Source of the DNA: Methanomethylovorans sp.
Lineage (GTDB): Archaea > Halobacteriota > Methanosarcinia > Methanosarcinales > Methanosarcinaceae
Assembly: GCA_014361205.1 (NCBI GenBank)
Contig: JACIVZ010000001.1
Span: 1 to 63,480, forward strand
DNA length: 63,480 bases
Direction of reading: 5' to 3'
In this document: piece after piece, positions 1-7,619 of the stretch
How positions within the stretch are numbered: position 1 is the stretch's first letter
Layout of the letters: every line of letters begins with the position of its first letter
Notes under the pieces: generated by a model
The model's input: only the letters and a program-made list of their open reading frames with translations
What the model was told of the DNA's origin: nothing
The model's database searches: none
Translations under genes and position numbers: made by a program

Positions 1-47
1 GAGTTTAAAACATTCATTTTGGTATGAGATTGTACAAATTCCATCAT
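1..47 (-). CDS. 5' end of a gene running off the left edge (unidentified)
   Basis: Only the first 15-16 codons are in the window. Reading leftward, a strong Shine-Dalgarno sequence (GGGGAGGTT, complement of 55-63) lies about 8 nt from an ATG at 47 that opens MMEFVQSHTKMNVLN. An in-frame-distinct ATG at 54 sits too close to the same site. The gene diverges from the UDP-glucose dehydrogenase gene, so a role in surface polysaccharide synthesis is possible, but that is inferred from position alone. Product not recognised. Confidence 0.4.
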   Translation of the reverse strand, partial: MMEFVQSHTKMNVLN

Positions 48-111
48 TGATCATAACCTCCCCATAATAATATATATTTTAAAACAATTTATTACTGTAG
101 GAGAGTTCATT

Positions 112-1407
112 ATGCGAGTATCAGTTATAGGTACCGGTTATGTTGGCTCAGTTACTGCCGCATGTTTTGCAGAACTTGGCCATGAAGTGATCTGCGTTGA
201 TGTTGATGAAAAAAAAGTAAGCATGATCAATGCCGGCAAAGCTCCAATCTGGGAGGAAGGGCTGGAGGAGCTTTTGAAAAAACACGCCGAGAAACGCATC
301 ATAGCCACGTCGGACTATGATTATGCTGTGCAGAAGTCGGACATATCTTTTATTTGCGTGGGGACGCCTTCCGATGAGAAGGGCAATATCGACCTGTCCA
401 TAGTGGAATCAGCAGCTGTGAGCCTGGGAGAGGCCATGTCAAAGAAGGACCATTATCATGTGGTTGTTGTAAAAAGCACCGTAGTGCCACAGACAACGGA
501 GAAGTTTGTGCTACCGTTGCTGGAAAGCTATTCCGGGAAGAAGGCAAGCAAGGATTTTGGTGTTGCCATGAACCCCGAGTTCCTGAGGGAGGGTAAAGCA
601 GTGTATGACTTCATGCATCCTGACAAGATTGTTGTTGGAGCCATCGATGAAAGGACTTTCTTCATGGTGTCCGAGCTATACCGCAGGCTTAACTGCAACG
701 TCACCCACACCAAACCCACCACTGCAGAGATGATCAAGTACACCAACAACGCTCTTCTGTCCACCAAAATATCCTTCGCCAATGAAATAGGGAATATATG
801 TAAGAAAATGGGGGTGGATACATACGAGGTTATGGAAGAAGTGGGTAAAGACTACAGGATATCCCCCCATTTCCTCAACTGCGGAGCAGGCTTTGGAGGC
901 TCCTGCTTTCCGAAAGATGTGAGGGCTATCATAGGTAAGGCAGAAGAACTTGGCTATAAACCTAAATTGCTGCGCTCTGTCATCGAAGTCAATGAAGAGC
1001 AGCCAATGTATATTATCAGACTGCTGAGCAAAAAAATGGATAGACTTAAGGGCAAGCGCATCACAGTGCTTGGCTTGGCCTTCAAGAACGATACTGATGA
1101 TATCCGTGAGTCCCGCTCTATACCCGTTATTTCAGAACTCTTAAGGCAGGAAGCTGATGTAGTTGCATACGATCCCATGGCTATGGAACACATGAAAAAA
1201 GTCTTTCCCGATATAACCTATTGCAACAGTGTATCCAAAGCTCTCAAAGATGCAGACGCATGTTTAATCATGACCGAATGGGACCAATTCCGAAGCCTGG
1301 ATAAGGAATTTGCCGAAATGAAAAGACCACTGATAATAGACGGCAGACATCTTATAAATCCAAAGGAACTCTCGGTAAAGATAGAATACGAAGGACTATG
1401 CTGGTGA
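112..1407 (+). CDS. ugd: UDP-glucose 6-dehydrogenase
   Basis: Oxidises UDP-glucose to UDP-glucuronate with two NAD+, supplying a precursor for surface glycans or protein N-glycans in the cytoplasm. The 431-aa protein has the normal family length. The Rossmann motif GTGYVG is at residues 7-12, and the catalytic cysteine lies in GGSCFPKD (C265). That motif separates it from UDP-N-acetylmannosamine dehydrogenases, which carry GGHC. The C-terminal UDP-binding domain begins near residue 310 (VLGLAFK). The ATG follows GGAG, and an AT-rich TATA-like stretch sits near 66-80. The next gene starts 1 nt after the stop, so the two are probably co-transcribed. The exact UDP-sugar substrate is inferred from family motifs. 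Confidence 0.93.
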   Translation: MRVSVIGTGYVGSVTAACFAELGHEVICVDVDEKKVSMINAGKAPIWEEGLEELLKKHAEKRIIATSDYDYAVQKSDISFICVGTPSDEKGNIDLSIVESAAVSLGEAMSKKDHYHVVVVKSTVVPQTTEKFVLPLLESYSGKKASKDFGVAMNPEFLREGKAVYDFMHPDKIVVGAIDERTFFMVSELYRRLNCNVTHTKPTTAEMIKYTNNALLSTKISFANEIGNICKKMGVDTYEVMEEVGKDYRISPHFLNCGAGFGGSCFPKDVRAIIGKAEELGYKPKLLRSVIEVNEEQPMYIIRLLSKKMDRLKGKRITVLGLAFKNDTDDIRESRSIPVISELLRQEADVVAYDPMAMEHMKKVFPDITYCNSVSKALKDADACLIMTEWDQFRSLDKEFAEMKRPLIIDGRHLINPKELSVKIEYEGLCW

Positions 1408-1408
1408 G

Positions 1409-2065
1409 ATGAAAATGTCAATAAATGACAATAAGCGGGAAGACCTGCACGGTAGGATTAATTCCTTTGACCAGAACCTGAGAAGCTTGGAACGCAGATT
1501 AAGGGCAGTGGAACGCCGTCTTTCTATGGAAGTACCCCCTCATGACCTTGTGGATTATCCGGTATCTATACAGACAGACCTCCTTCAGCAGATGCGCATG
1601 GAACTTACAGAACTGAGAGAACATCTAAGTTATCTTGGCAAAAAAGACTTAGACTCTTGGGAAGGAGATATCAACAATTTGAAGCAGCAGTTTGCACAAC
1701 TCCAACAGCATATTAGTATCCTTGATCAATCGCATCAGCAGACAAAGCAAGATTTGCTCAACACCAAGCCAGATGAGAGCATGCTGAAGCTAACCCACGC
1801 CATGAAAGATCAGCTAGATGATATGGAAAGGAGACTTAAAAAAGCGGAAGATAGGAACAGAATTACTATTGGTTCTGTAAAAGTACCGATGGAGTTATCA
1901 GGACTTGTGGCAGCAGTCCTCATATTCCTGACAGGAATACTCATTATGTATGGGAGATGGGAAATAATAAGATCTCCTTACTTTTCATTTGCCATTGCAT
2001 TGATGCTGGGAGGAGCTGTTCTTTTAAGGTTCTACGTGGCTAATAAAGAAACAGAAAGAGCATAA
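1409..2065 (+). CDS. coiled-coil protein with two C-terminal membrane helices (unknown function)
   Basis: 218 aa, not assigned to a named family. Residues about 10-150 are charged, heptad-like and rich in Leu, Gln and Glu, with a break near DLVDYPVS; this predicts a long cytoplasmic coiled coil. Two hydrophobic helices follow, roughly 167-185 (LSGLVAAVLIFLTGILIMYG) and 190-207, then a short charged tail. No signal peptide is present. It starts 1 nt after the ugd stop, so it is in the same transcript. A scaffold or tethering role at the membrane during polysaccharide assembly is possible but is inference. Confidence 0.75.
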   Translation: MKMSINDNKREDLHGRINSFDQNLRSLERRLRAVERRLSMEVPPHDLVDYPVSIQTDLLQQMRMELTELREHLSYLGKKDLDSWEGDINNLKQQFAQLQQHISILDQSHQQTKQDLLNTKPDESMLKLTHAMKDQLDDMERRLKKAEDRNRITIGSVKVPMELSGLVAAVLIFLTGILIMYGRWEIIRSPYFSFAIALMLGGAVLLRFYVANKETERA

Positions 2066-2078
2066 ATACAAGTAAAAA

Positions 2079-2525
2079 TTATGTGGATCGGACCTTGATA
2101 AGATACTTCTCATCAAGGTCCAGATATCCTTCCTGCATTATTTTAACAGCTATATACCCTTCTCTTTTTCCAGCTGGAAGAGATACATTCTCCAGCTTAA
2201 AAGTATATTTTCCAAAAGAGTCAGTAGTACCTGCCTTAACTGTCCTGTGGTCAGGACCCCAGATCACTATATTTGCTCCCCTGACAGGTTCATCCAACGA
2301 ATTAATAACTGTAAGCATAATATATGGAGAGTCACCTGTGGTACCGTTAATGGAAAATGAAGTGATGTTAGAAATCACATATAGCACACCCGGCGTGGTC
2401 TGAATACCTGTGAGTGCCGTCAGCATTACGGTCATACCTGCAAGACCCACGATGGTAAGTACCACCATCCTGATGGGAAGACCCAGTGCAGCTACTTCAT
2501 CCTTGAGAAAACTTCTGTTATTCAT
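2079..2525 (-). CDS. pilin-like membrane protein with Ig-like ectodomain (paralogue of the upstream gene)
   Basis: 148 aa. A short charged leader (MNNRSFLKDEVAALG) precedes one hydrophobic helix at about residues 18-42, followed by an extracellular beta-rich domain with the pattern DEPVRGANIVIWGP...GKYTF, resembling carboxypeptidase-regulatory/Ig-like folds. Several N-x-S/T sequons are present. The layout matches archaeal type IV pilin-like proteins, with the hydrophobic helix next to a processed leader, but I see no textbook class III peptidase motif. It lies 23 nt downstream of a paralogous gene on the same strand. It is probably a cell-surface structural or adhesion protein; the function is unproven. 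Confidence 0.7.
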   Translation of the reverse strand: MNNRSFLKDEVAALGLPIRMVVLTIVGLAGMTVMLTALTGIQTTPGVLYVISNITSFSINGTTGDSPYIMLTVINSLDEPVRGANIVIWGPDHRTVKAGTTDSFGKYTFKLENVSLPAGKREGYIAVKIMQEGYLDLDEKYLIKVRST

Positions 2526-2548
2526 ACTACTACAAAATACAGTGATGA

Positions 2549-3049
2549 TCAGGGGGTCCTGACTATAAGGACTGCATCTTCCTTCTCATAGTCATAGAAA
2601 CCATTAGCTGAAATGCTGAGATCCATTGTGCCTTCGTTCTGGTTCGGTCCAAGACTGACCATTGCGGGATTGGTTATAAGCACGGTTCTGCCATCATTCC
2701 CAGTGGTGTTGGTTGCAACCCCACCCAGACCCCTTAGCACCACACTGGCATCTCTTACAGGGTTGCCATCAGTATCAGTTGCCGAAAGGGTAACCCTTAC
2801 ATAAAATGGGTTCTGGGCTGTTGCTGAATCTACAATGACTGCATTGCCGTCGTTCATAGGAACATTAGTAGTAGCAGAGGCTCCTGAACTATCAATATAC
2901 ACAGACATGTTTTTGGTAGGTGGGGGGATAATGGCAACTAGTGCTGCAAGAGCCACCATTCCTACAACCAGCATTACAACAATATTTATAGGCAGTTCCA
3001 TAGCATCCTCGCTGAGGAACGTAAATGTAGCTTTCTTTCTGTTTTTCAT
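2549..3049 (-). CDS. pilin-like membrane protein with Ig-like ectodomain
   Basis: 166 aa from the ATG at 3049, chosen because GGTGA lies 6 nt upstream; an in-frame GTG at 3058 overlaps that site. The basic leader (MKNRKKATFTFLSED) is followed by a hydrophobic helix (about 19-44) and a Thr/Asn-rich ectodomain with a TDTDGNPVRDASVVLRG stretch typical of bacterial/archaeal Ig-like or carboxypeptidase-regulatory repeats. Architecture is the same as the next gene downstream, so this is a tandem duplication in one operon. A surface or pilin-like role is inferred from topology. No assembly ATPase or prepilin peptidase gene is nearby. Confidence 0.7.
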   Translation of the reverse strand: MKNRKKATFTFLSEDAMELPINIVVMLVVGMVALAALVAIIPPPTKNMSVYIDSSGASATTNVPMNDGNAVIVDSATAQNPFYVRVTLSATDTDGNPVRDASVVLRGLGGVATNTTGNDGRTVLITNPAMVSLGPNQNEGTMDLSISANGFYDYEKEDAVLIVRTP

Positions 3050-3133
3050 ATTTGTCACCGGATTAATTTCATATTAAAAAAGAATACAAAGTATATAAGT
3101 TCTACTATATTATTTGAAAGTTAAAAATCTGGG

Positions 3134-3143
3134 TTATAATATA
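3134..3143 (+). promoter_or_regulatory. TATA-like element upstream of hisH
   Basis: The AT-only stretch TTATAATATA stands in the divergent gap between the pilin-like genes and hisH, about 45 nt before the hisH ATG. No strong Shine-Dalgarno sequence precedes that ATG. Assignment is by position and sequence only. Confidence 0.35.
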
Positions 3144-3186
3144 GATACGTTAAATTGATGTATAAGAAACAAGTTTCTACTTCCAA

Positions 3187-3795
3187 ATGAAAAAAATTGT
3201 TATCATAGACTATGGACTCGGTAACCTGCGCAGTGTGTACAAAGGACTTGAACATGCTGGTGCCTCAGTTTCTATTTCCAGTGACCCTGAACAAATCCTT
3301 GAAGCAGACGGTGTAATATTGCCGGGAGTAGGTGCATTCATGGATGCCATGAAGAATATTGAAAGTATCAAAGATACTATTAAAAAATATATAGATTCAG
3401 GCAAGCCTATGCTGGGTATTTGTCTGGGTGAGCAAATACTTATGGAACGATCTGAAGAGGGAAGATTGACTGAAGGCTTAGGAATTATAAGGGGAAATGT
3501 TGTCAGATTTCCTCATTCAGATCTTAAGGTACCTCATATGGGCTGGAATTCCATACAGATTACACGGGATCATCCTCTGTTCGAAGGCATACCCAGTGGA
3601 TCTTATGTTTATTTTGTACACTCTTATTATGTTCATACCATGCAGGAGAACATTCTTGCAGAATGTGAATACGGAAAAAAATTTGCAGCTGCTGTGGTCA
3701 ATGACTCCGGAAATGTCATGGGCACACAATTCCACCCTGAAAAAAGTGGAGATATCGGACTGAAGATACTTCGCAATTTTGTATGCATGTGTTGA
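3187..3795 (+). CDS. hisH: imidazole glycerol phosphate synthase glutamine amidotransferase subunit HisH
   Basis: Releases ammonia from glutamine for HisF in the fifth step of histidine synthesis. The 202-aa class I glutaminase has its nucleophile C79 in GICLGEQ and the His/Glu pair H183/E185 in FHPEKSG. The usual family motif is GICLGMQ, so Glu replaces Met next to the nucleophile, which is unusual but not clearly inactivating. The N-terminal IDYGLGNLRSV is diagnostic for HisH. No hisF or other his gene is in the window, so its partner must be elsewhere. The next gene begins just after its stop. Confidence 0.92.
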   Translation: MKKIVIIDYGLGNLRSVYKGLEHAGASVSISSDPEQILEADGVILPGVGAFMDAMKNIESIKDTIKKYIDSGKPMLGICLGEQILMERSEEGRLTEGLGIIRGNVVRFPHSDLKVPHMGWNSIQITRDHPLFEGIPSGSYVYFVHSYYVHTMQENILAECEYGKKFAAAVVNDSGNVMGTQFHPEKSGDIGLKILRNFVCMC

Positions 3796-3803
3796 GGTTT
3801 AAA

Positions 3804-5132
3804 ATGGACATAGAAGGATATGCAAAAAGAGGCCTGCGTGCCAATGATCCTGAACTTGAGGATAAACTCACGGCAAGGATCCTCGAAGTAAAGAAAACCA
3901 CCCCTGAACACGCCCGTCGTCTCGCCCAAGCAGCAATTGTAGAAGCCCTGAATACACTTGAAGTTAAAGGAGATATACTTGAGCCGACTTTATCTGGAGT
4001 CACGATGGGTGAATTTGGCGTAGGTTCAAGAGGTACTGGTGATTTCTATACACATGAAAAAATTGCAGAGATTATAGGTAAGACTGGAGCAGTGGTAGAC
4101 AGTGCCCATCTTGATGATTCCGGTGTGGTGCTGGGCAATGGTACTGATAAGTACATTATAGTTACCATAGACGGCATACACTCAAGACTTAGTGATTTTC
4201 CCTTCCTTGCTGGTTTTCATGTGGCAAGAGCTGCACTTAGAGATGTATATGTTATGGGTGCCAGGCCAATTGCTATGCTTTCTGATATCCATGTAGCAGA
4301 TGATGGAGATGTAGGAAAAATTTTTGATCACATTGCGGGTATCACCACGGTCTCTGAACTTATGGGAATCCCTCTTATCACAGGCAGTACACTTCGTATA
4401 GGAGGAGATATGGTCATTGGAGAACGTATGACAGGAGGTGTTGGGGCAATTGGAACGACATCTGATCTGACAGCTCGTAATCAGACACGTGCAGGTGATG
4501 TAATTCTCATGACTGAAGGTGCTGGAGGCGGTACAGTATCCACTACAGCCCTGTACTACAACATGCACCATGTAGTGAAGGAGACGATGAACGTAAAGTT
4601 CTTAGAAGCATGTGAAGCACTTATAGTTTCTGGATTATTGCCATATATTCATGCCATGACAGATGTCACTAATGGAGGAATTCGCGGCGATGCTAATGAG
4701 ATATCTAAAACAGCCGGAATGAAGCTTGTTTTTGAGGAAAATAAAATACGATCACTGGTCAATCCGGTAGTGTTTGACATGCTGGAATCACTGAAGATAG
4801 ATTATTTGGGAGTCTCGCTTGATGCACTGCTCATTATATCTCCACAGGAATATGCGACGGACATCATGCGCGTTGTGAAAGAAGCAGGGGTTAGAATAGA
4901 CATTATAGGACATGTGGAAAAAGGAATCGGTGCAAAAATAATAATTGATGGAATTATAAAAGATTTCACACCCCGATTCAGGGAATCTGCATATACTCCT
5001 ATCAAGAAAATGGTAGGAGAAGAAGAACCAAAGAATTTTCTTGAAATGAAACATGCAGTTGATCTTTCAGCACAAAACGCTATTAATAAAAAGCGCAGAG
5101 TAATAGAAATGATAAAGAAAGGATCTGCTTAA
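3804..5132 (+). CDS. AIR synthase-related protein (PurM/HypE/SelD superfamily), function unknown
   Basis: 442 aa from the ATG at 3804, preferred over an in-frame ATG at 3783 because GAGGT (3794-3798) is correctly spaced. It has an N-terminal helical extension of about 60 residues, then the PurM-like N domain with glycine-rich SRGTGDFYTHE and the ATP-site signatures LDDSGVVLG and ITGSTLRIGGD, then a C domain with MTEGAGGGT and MTDVTNGGI. It lacks the C-terminal Cys of HypE, so it is not a hydrogenase carbamoyl dehydratase. It is longer than methanogenesis marker 2 proteins of the same superfamily. It probably activates an oxygen atom using ATP; the substrate is unknown. It overlaps the hisH transcript end. 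Confidence 0.8.
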   Translation: MDIEGYAKRGLRANDPELEDKLTARILEVKKTTPEHARRLAQAAIVEALNTLEVKGDILEPTLSGVTMGEFGVGSRGTGDFYTHEKIAEIIGKTGAVVDSAHLDDSGVVLGNGTDKYIIVTIDGIHSRLSDFPFLAGFHVARAALRDVYVMGARPIAMLSDIHVADDGDVGKIFDHIAGITTVSELMGIPLITGSTLRIGGDMVIGERMTGGVGAIGTTSDLTARNQTRAGDVILMTEGAGGGTVSTTALYYNMHHVVKETMNVKFLEACEALIVSGLLPYIHAMTDVTNGGIRGDANEISKTAGMKLVFEENKIRSLVNPVVFDMLESLKIDYLGVSLDALLIISPQEYATDIMRVVKEAGVRIDIIGHVEKGIGAKIIIDGIIKDFTPRFRESAYTPIKKMVGEEEPKNFLEMKHAVDLSAQNAINKKRRVIEMIKKGSA

Positions 5133-5162
5133 GTTTAAGGCTTAAGTTTTGGATAAGCAGAT
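5123..5162. terminator. inverted repeat between convergent genes
   Basis: ATCTGCTTA (5123-5131) pairs perfectly with TAAGCAGAT (5154-5162), giving a 9-bp stem across a 22-nt loop. It spans the stop codons of the two convergent genes. It could act as a bidirectional terminator or protect 3' ends. No long T tract follows, so the terminator role is inferred. Confidence 0.4.
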
Positions 5163-6475
5163 TATTTCATTGTGGAATTAAATGCTTCATCTAACTTTTT
5201 TACAATTAAGACTGTACCATCTTTTTCCAAGATCTCAACTTTATCCCCTTTTTGAATCGTGTCATCTGAACGCGCTTTCCAGTTCTCGCTTTTATGCCTT
5301 ATATATCCATATTCTCCAGGTTCAAAGGATTCAATAGCAACAGCCGTATCACCTATAAGCTCACCAAACTTTGGTTTTGAGTGACGCACTAATGCGATTT
5401 TGTATAGCACAAACAGCAGAAAAATACCAATAACTATGGTTGGTGACACAATTGAAAGGATTATTGTCTGCTGAAATTCAGCAGGTGTATAGTTCCTTGG
5501 AAAATCCGTGGGAGCAAGCAGTATACTCCCTACAACTATGCATGTAAGGCCTGCAATTCCAAATACTCCAAAACCAGGTGACTGGAATTCTAATACTATC
5601 AATACCACCCCTACCAGTATAAGAAATATAGATGCAATATTCACATCAAAACCCGTGCCTATCAGTCCCAGTGATATGGCTATGATACCAAACACCTCTC
5701 CTCCAAAACCCGGGTTGGACAAGCCTAATATTAGGGCATACACACCAAGCAGCAATAACAGGGATGATATAATAGGATTTGAGATCAGATTTAGGAAAGA
5801 AAGCTTGAGGGGAGGCTCGTAGAAAACTATATCTGCACCCTTTGTGTTAAGTTGTCTCCCTTTTATCTCACTCCCATCCACCTGCTCAAGTAGATTATCG
5901 ATATCTGATGCAATATATTCTATCACTCCATATTCAAGAGCCTTTTCGGGATTCAAGTTGAGGTTTTCCGTAATAAATTGAGCCGCAGCAGTTTCATTTC
6001 GGCCGTGCTTACGAGCATTTTCCTGTGCTATGGCAACGAAAGCATTCACTATTTTGGAATCAGTTACAGGTTCTGAACCAGAGGTAGTTATAGTCACAGG
6101 CTGAGCTGAACCAATGACTGTGAAAGGTGACATTGCCGCTATGTCAGTACTTATAAGAAGAAGAGTACCTGCAGACCATGCTTTTGTTCCTTCTGGATAT
6201 ACATAACCAATGACAGGCACATCAGTGCTTGATATTTGTTCCATCATATTAAGGGTAGCATCAACTACTCCACCCGGAGTGTTCAGTGTAATAATCAGAG
6301 CCTGATAATCTCCTTCTTCGGCGAATGCAATGGCATCTGCCAGAATATCATCCGATGCGGAAGTTATAGAATCTTTTATCTGTATTACCAGTACCTGTTC
6401 TGCAGCGCTGGCATAGGGTATGCAGCACAACATTAATATAAAAAATAGAAAAGCTATTACAGCTTTTGGTATCAT
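5162..6475 (-). CDS. NfeD-family membrane-bound serine protease (ClpP class)
   Basis: 437 aa from the ATG at 6475, which has AAGGAGA at good spacing; an upstream in-frame start at 6508 would run deep into the slipin gene. Order: signal peptide (1-25), a ClpP-like extracytoplasmic protease domain with LNTPGG and the nucleophile in AWSAGTLLL, about five membrane helices (roughly 210-345), then a C-terminal soluble OB-fold NfeD domain. In characterised archaeal homologues this protease cleaves the C-terminal region of its partner stomatin. Here that partner is the immediately upstream gene, separated only by a short overlap/coupling region, so the two probably act in membrane quality control. 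Confidence 0.88.
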   Translation of the reverse strand: MIPKAVIAFLFFILMLCCIPYASAAEQVLVIQIKDSITSASDDILADAIAFAEEGDYQALIITLNTPGGVVDATLNMMEQISSTDVPVIGYVYPEGTKAWSAGTLLLISTDIAAMSPFTVIGSAQPVTITTSGSEPVTDSKIVNAFVAIAQENARKHGRNETAAAQFITENLNLNPEKALEYGVIEYIASDIDNLLEQVDGSEIKGRQLNTKGADIVFYEPPLKLSFLNLISNPIISSLLLLLGVYALILGLSNPGFGGEVFGIIAISLGLIGTGFDVNIASIFLILVGVVLIVLEFQSPGFGVFGIAGLTCIVVGSILLAPTDFPRNYTPAEFQQTIILSIVSPTIVIGIFLLFVLYKIALVRHSKPKFGELIGDTAVAIESFEPGEYGYIRHKSENWKARSDDTIQKGDKVEILEKDGTVLIVKKLDEAFNSTMK

Positions 6476-6488
6476 CCATATCTCCTTA

Positions 6489-7259
6489 TCAGTTCTTGCT
6501 CTTATCACTGAATGCCTTTGACATAGCCACTATTTCGCCTATTTGTGTGGAATTGGAAATAACAACAAGGTTCTTTTCCCTTGAGACTTCGGATATGGTC
6601 TGCAATTCACGCAGTTTAAGACTTGCAGGCATTTCCTGATACATTTTTGCAGCTTCCTTCATTTTCTCAGCGGCTATAAACTCTCCTTCTGAGAGTATTA
6701 TACGTGCTCGTTTCTCACGTTCGGCTTCAGCCTGTTTGGCAATGGCTCGCAGCATAGTATCATCTATTTTCACATCCCTGAGAGTTACTCCTGTAACTTT
6801 GATTCCCCAGGGATCAGTATAAACATCAAGCATTTCCTGAATATTCTTGTTAATTTCCTCTCTGTTTGAAAGGAGTTCATCAAGTTCAATCTGACCTATT
6901 ACATCACGCAATGTGGTCTGGGACAAAGTAGAAGTAGCATACTTGTAATTTTCCACTTCGTTCACTGCTGCAGAGGGCTCCACAACTTTGTAATAGACTA
7001 CTGCATCAACATCAACTGTTACATTGTCCTTCGTTATTACATTCTGCTTTGGAACATCAATTGTAACTACACGCAGATCAACTTTTACTACTGTATCAAT
7101 AATAGGTATTATCAGGAACAGACCTGGGCCTTTAATACCACTTAATCTGCCCAATCGAAAAATGACAACTCGTTCATATTCATTAACTATCTTGATTGCT
7201 TTTGATAAAATAAAAATTACAATGATAAGCGCCGGTAAAAAGATGTCAAATAGAGCCAT
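6489..7259 (-). CDS. slipin/stomatin-like SPFH-domain protein
   Basis: 256 aa from the ATG at 7259, preceded by AGGAGG at 5 nt; a TTG/ATG 15 nt upstream lacks such a site. One N-terminal membrane helix (about 4-20) is followed by the SPFH/Band 7 domain (YERVVIFRLGRL, then a VDLRVVTIDVPKQNV strand pair) and a charged helical segment (AEREKRARIIL...AAEKM) that drives oligomerisation. A hydrophobic C-terminal tail (LVVISNSTQIGEI) would be the target site for the linked NfeD protease. It is the first gene of a two-gene operon with NfeD, a widespread arrangement. It probably organises membrane microdomains. Confidence 0.9.
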   Translation of the reverse strand: MALFDIFLPALIIVIFILSKAIKIVNEYERVVIFRLGRLSGIKGPGLFLIIPIIDTVVKVDLRVVTIDVPKQNVITKDNVTVDVDAVVYYKVVEPSAAVNEVENYKYATSTLSQTTLRDVIGQIELDELLSNREEINKNIQEMLDVYTDPWGIKVTGVTLRDVKIDDTMLRAIAKQAEAEREKRARIILSEGEFIAAEKMKEAAKMYQEMPASLKLRELQTISEVSREKNLVVISNSTQIGEIVAMSKAFSDKSKN

Positions 7260-7619
7260 ATTTCCTCCTATCAAGCAATGTAAGGCAGCTTGATTATAGT
7301 TGTTTGTTTATATTAAATGGGCATCAACATGTTAAAAAGTTAATGGTGACAGTGTATACAAACTAAAAAGGAGAATGGGCCTGAAGCAACTGTTTGAGGG
7401 GACATTTACACCAAAGTATGAAAGCAAACATTTCCTGGATTTCAGACCCAACAATAATAAAAGAGTTTTATGCTTTATTAATCTGATTGATTTTGTTGTG
7501 TGAAATTACAAACAGACCTAAATACTATTAAGTGTATCCGATACTGATTTTTATTTATGGAATGTAGAGATTAATCCCAAAAACATAAATCCCACATGTT
7601 ACATTTAAAGGATGATAAA
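7260..7619. other. divergent intergenic region between slipin and RecJ-like genes
   Basis: Holds the promoters of both flanking genes. An AT-rich TATA-like sequence lies near 7307-7316 for the slipin gene, and AT-rich tracts lie near 7548-7560 for the RecJ-like gene. It also contains a 42-codon open frame, listed separately. No tRNA or other structured RNA is apparent. Confidence 0.5.
7375..7503 (+). CDS. possible 42-aa small protein
   Basis: An ATG at 7375 opens a 42-codon frame ending in TGA. The peptide has protein-like composition (QLFEGTFTPKYESKHFLDF, then a basic PNNNKR stretch and a hydrophobic tail). A purine-rich AAAAAGGAGA abuts the ATG, but the spacing is shorter than ideal. I recognise no family. 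It could also be a short decayed remnant. Conservation in related genomes would decide. Confidence 0.25.
   Translation: MGLKQLFEGTFTPKYESKHFLDFRPNNNKRVLCFINLIDFVV

Noticed and set aside
3804-5132. HypE hydrogenase maturation protein
   Set aside because: It lacks the C-terminal cysteine required for carbamoyl transfer, and no hyp genes are near.
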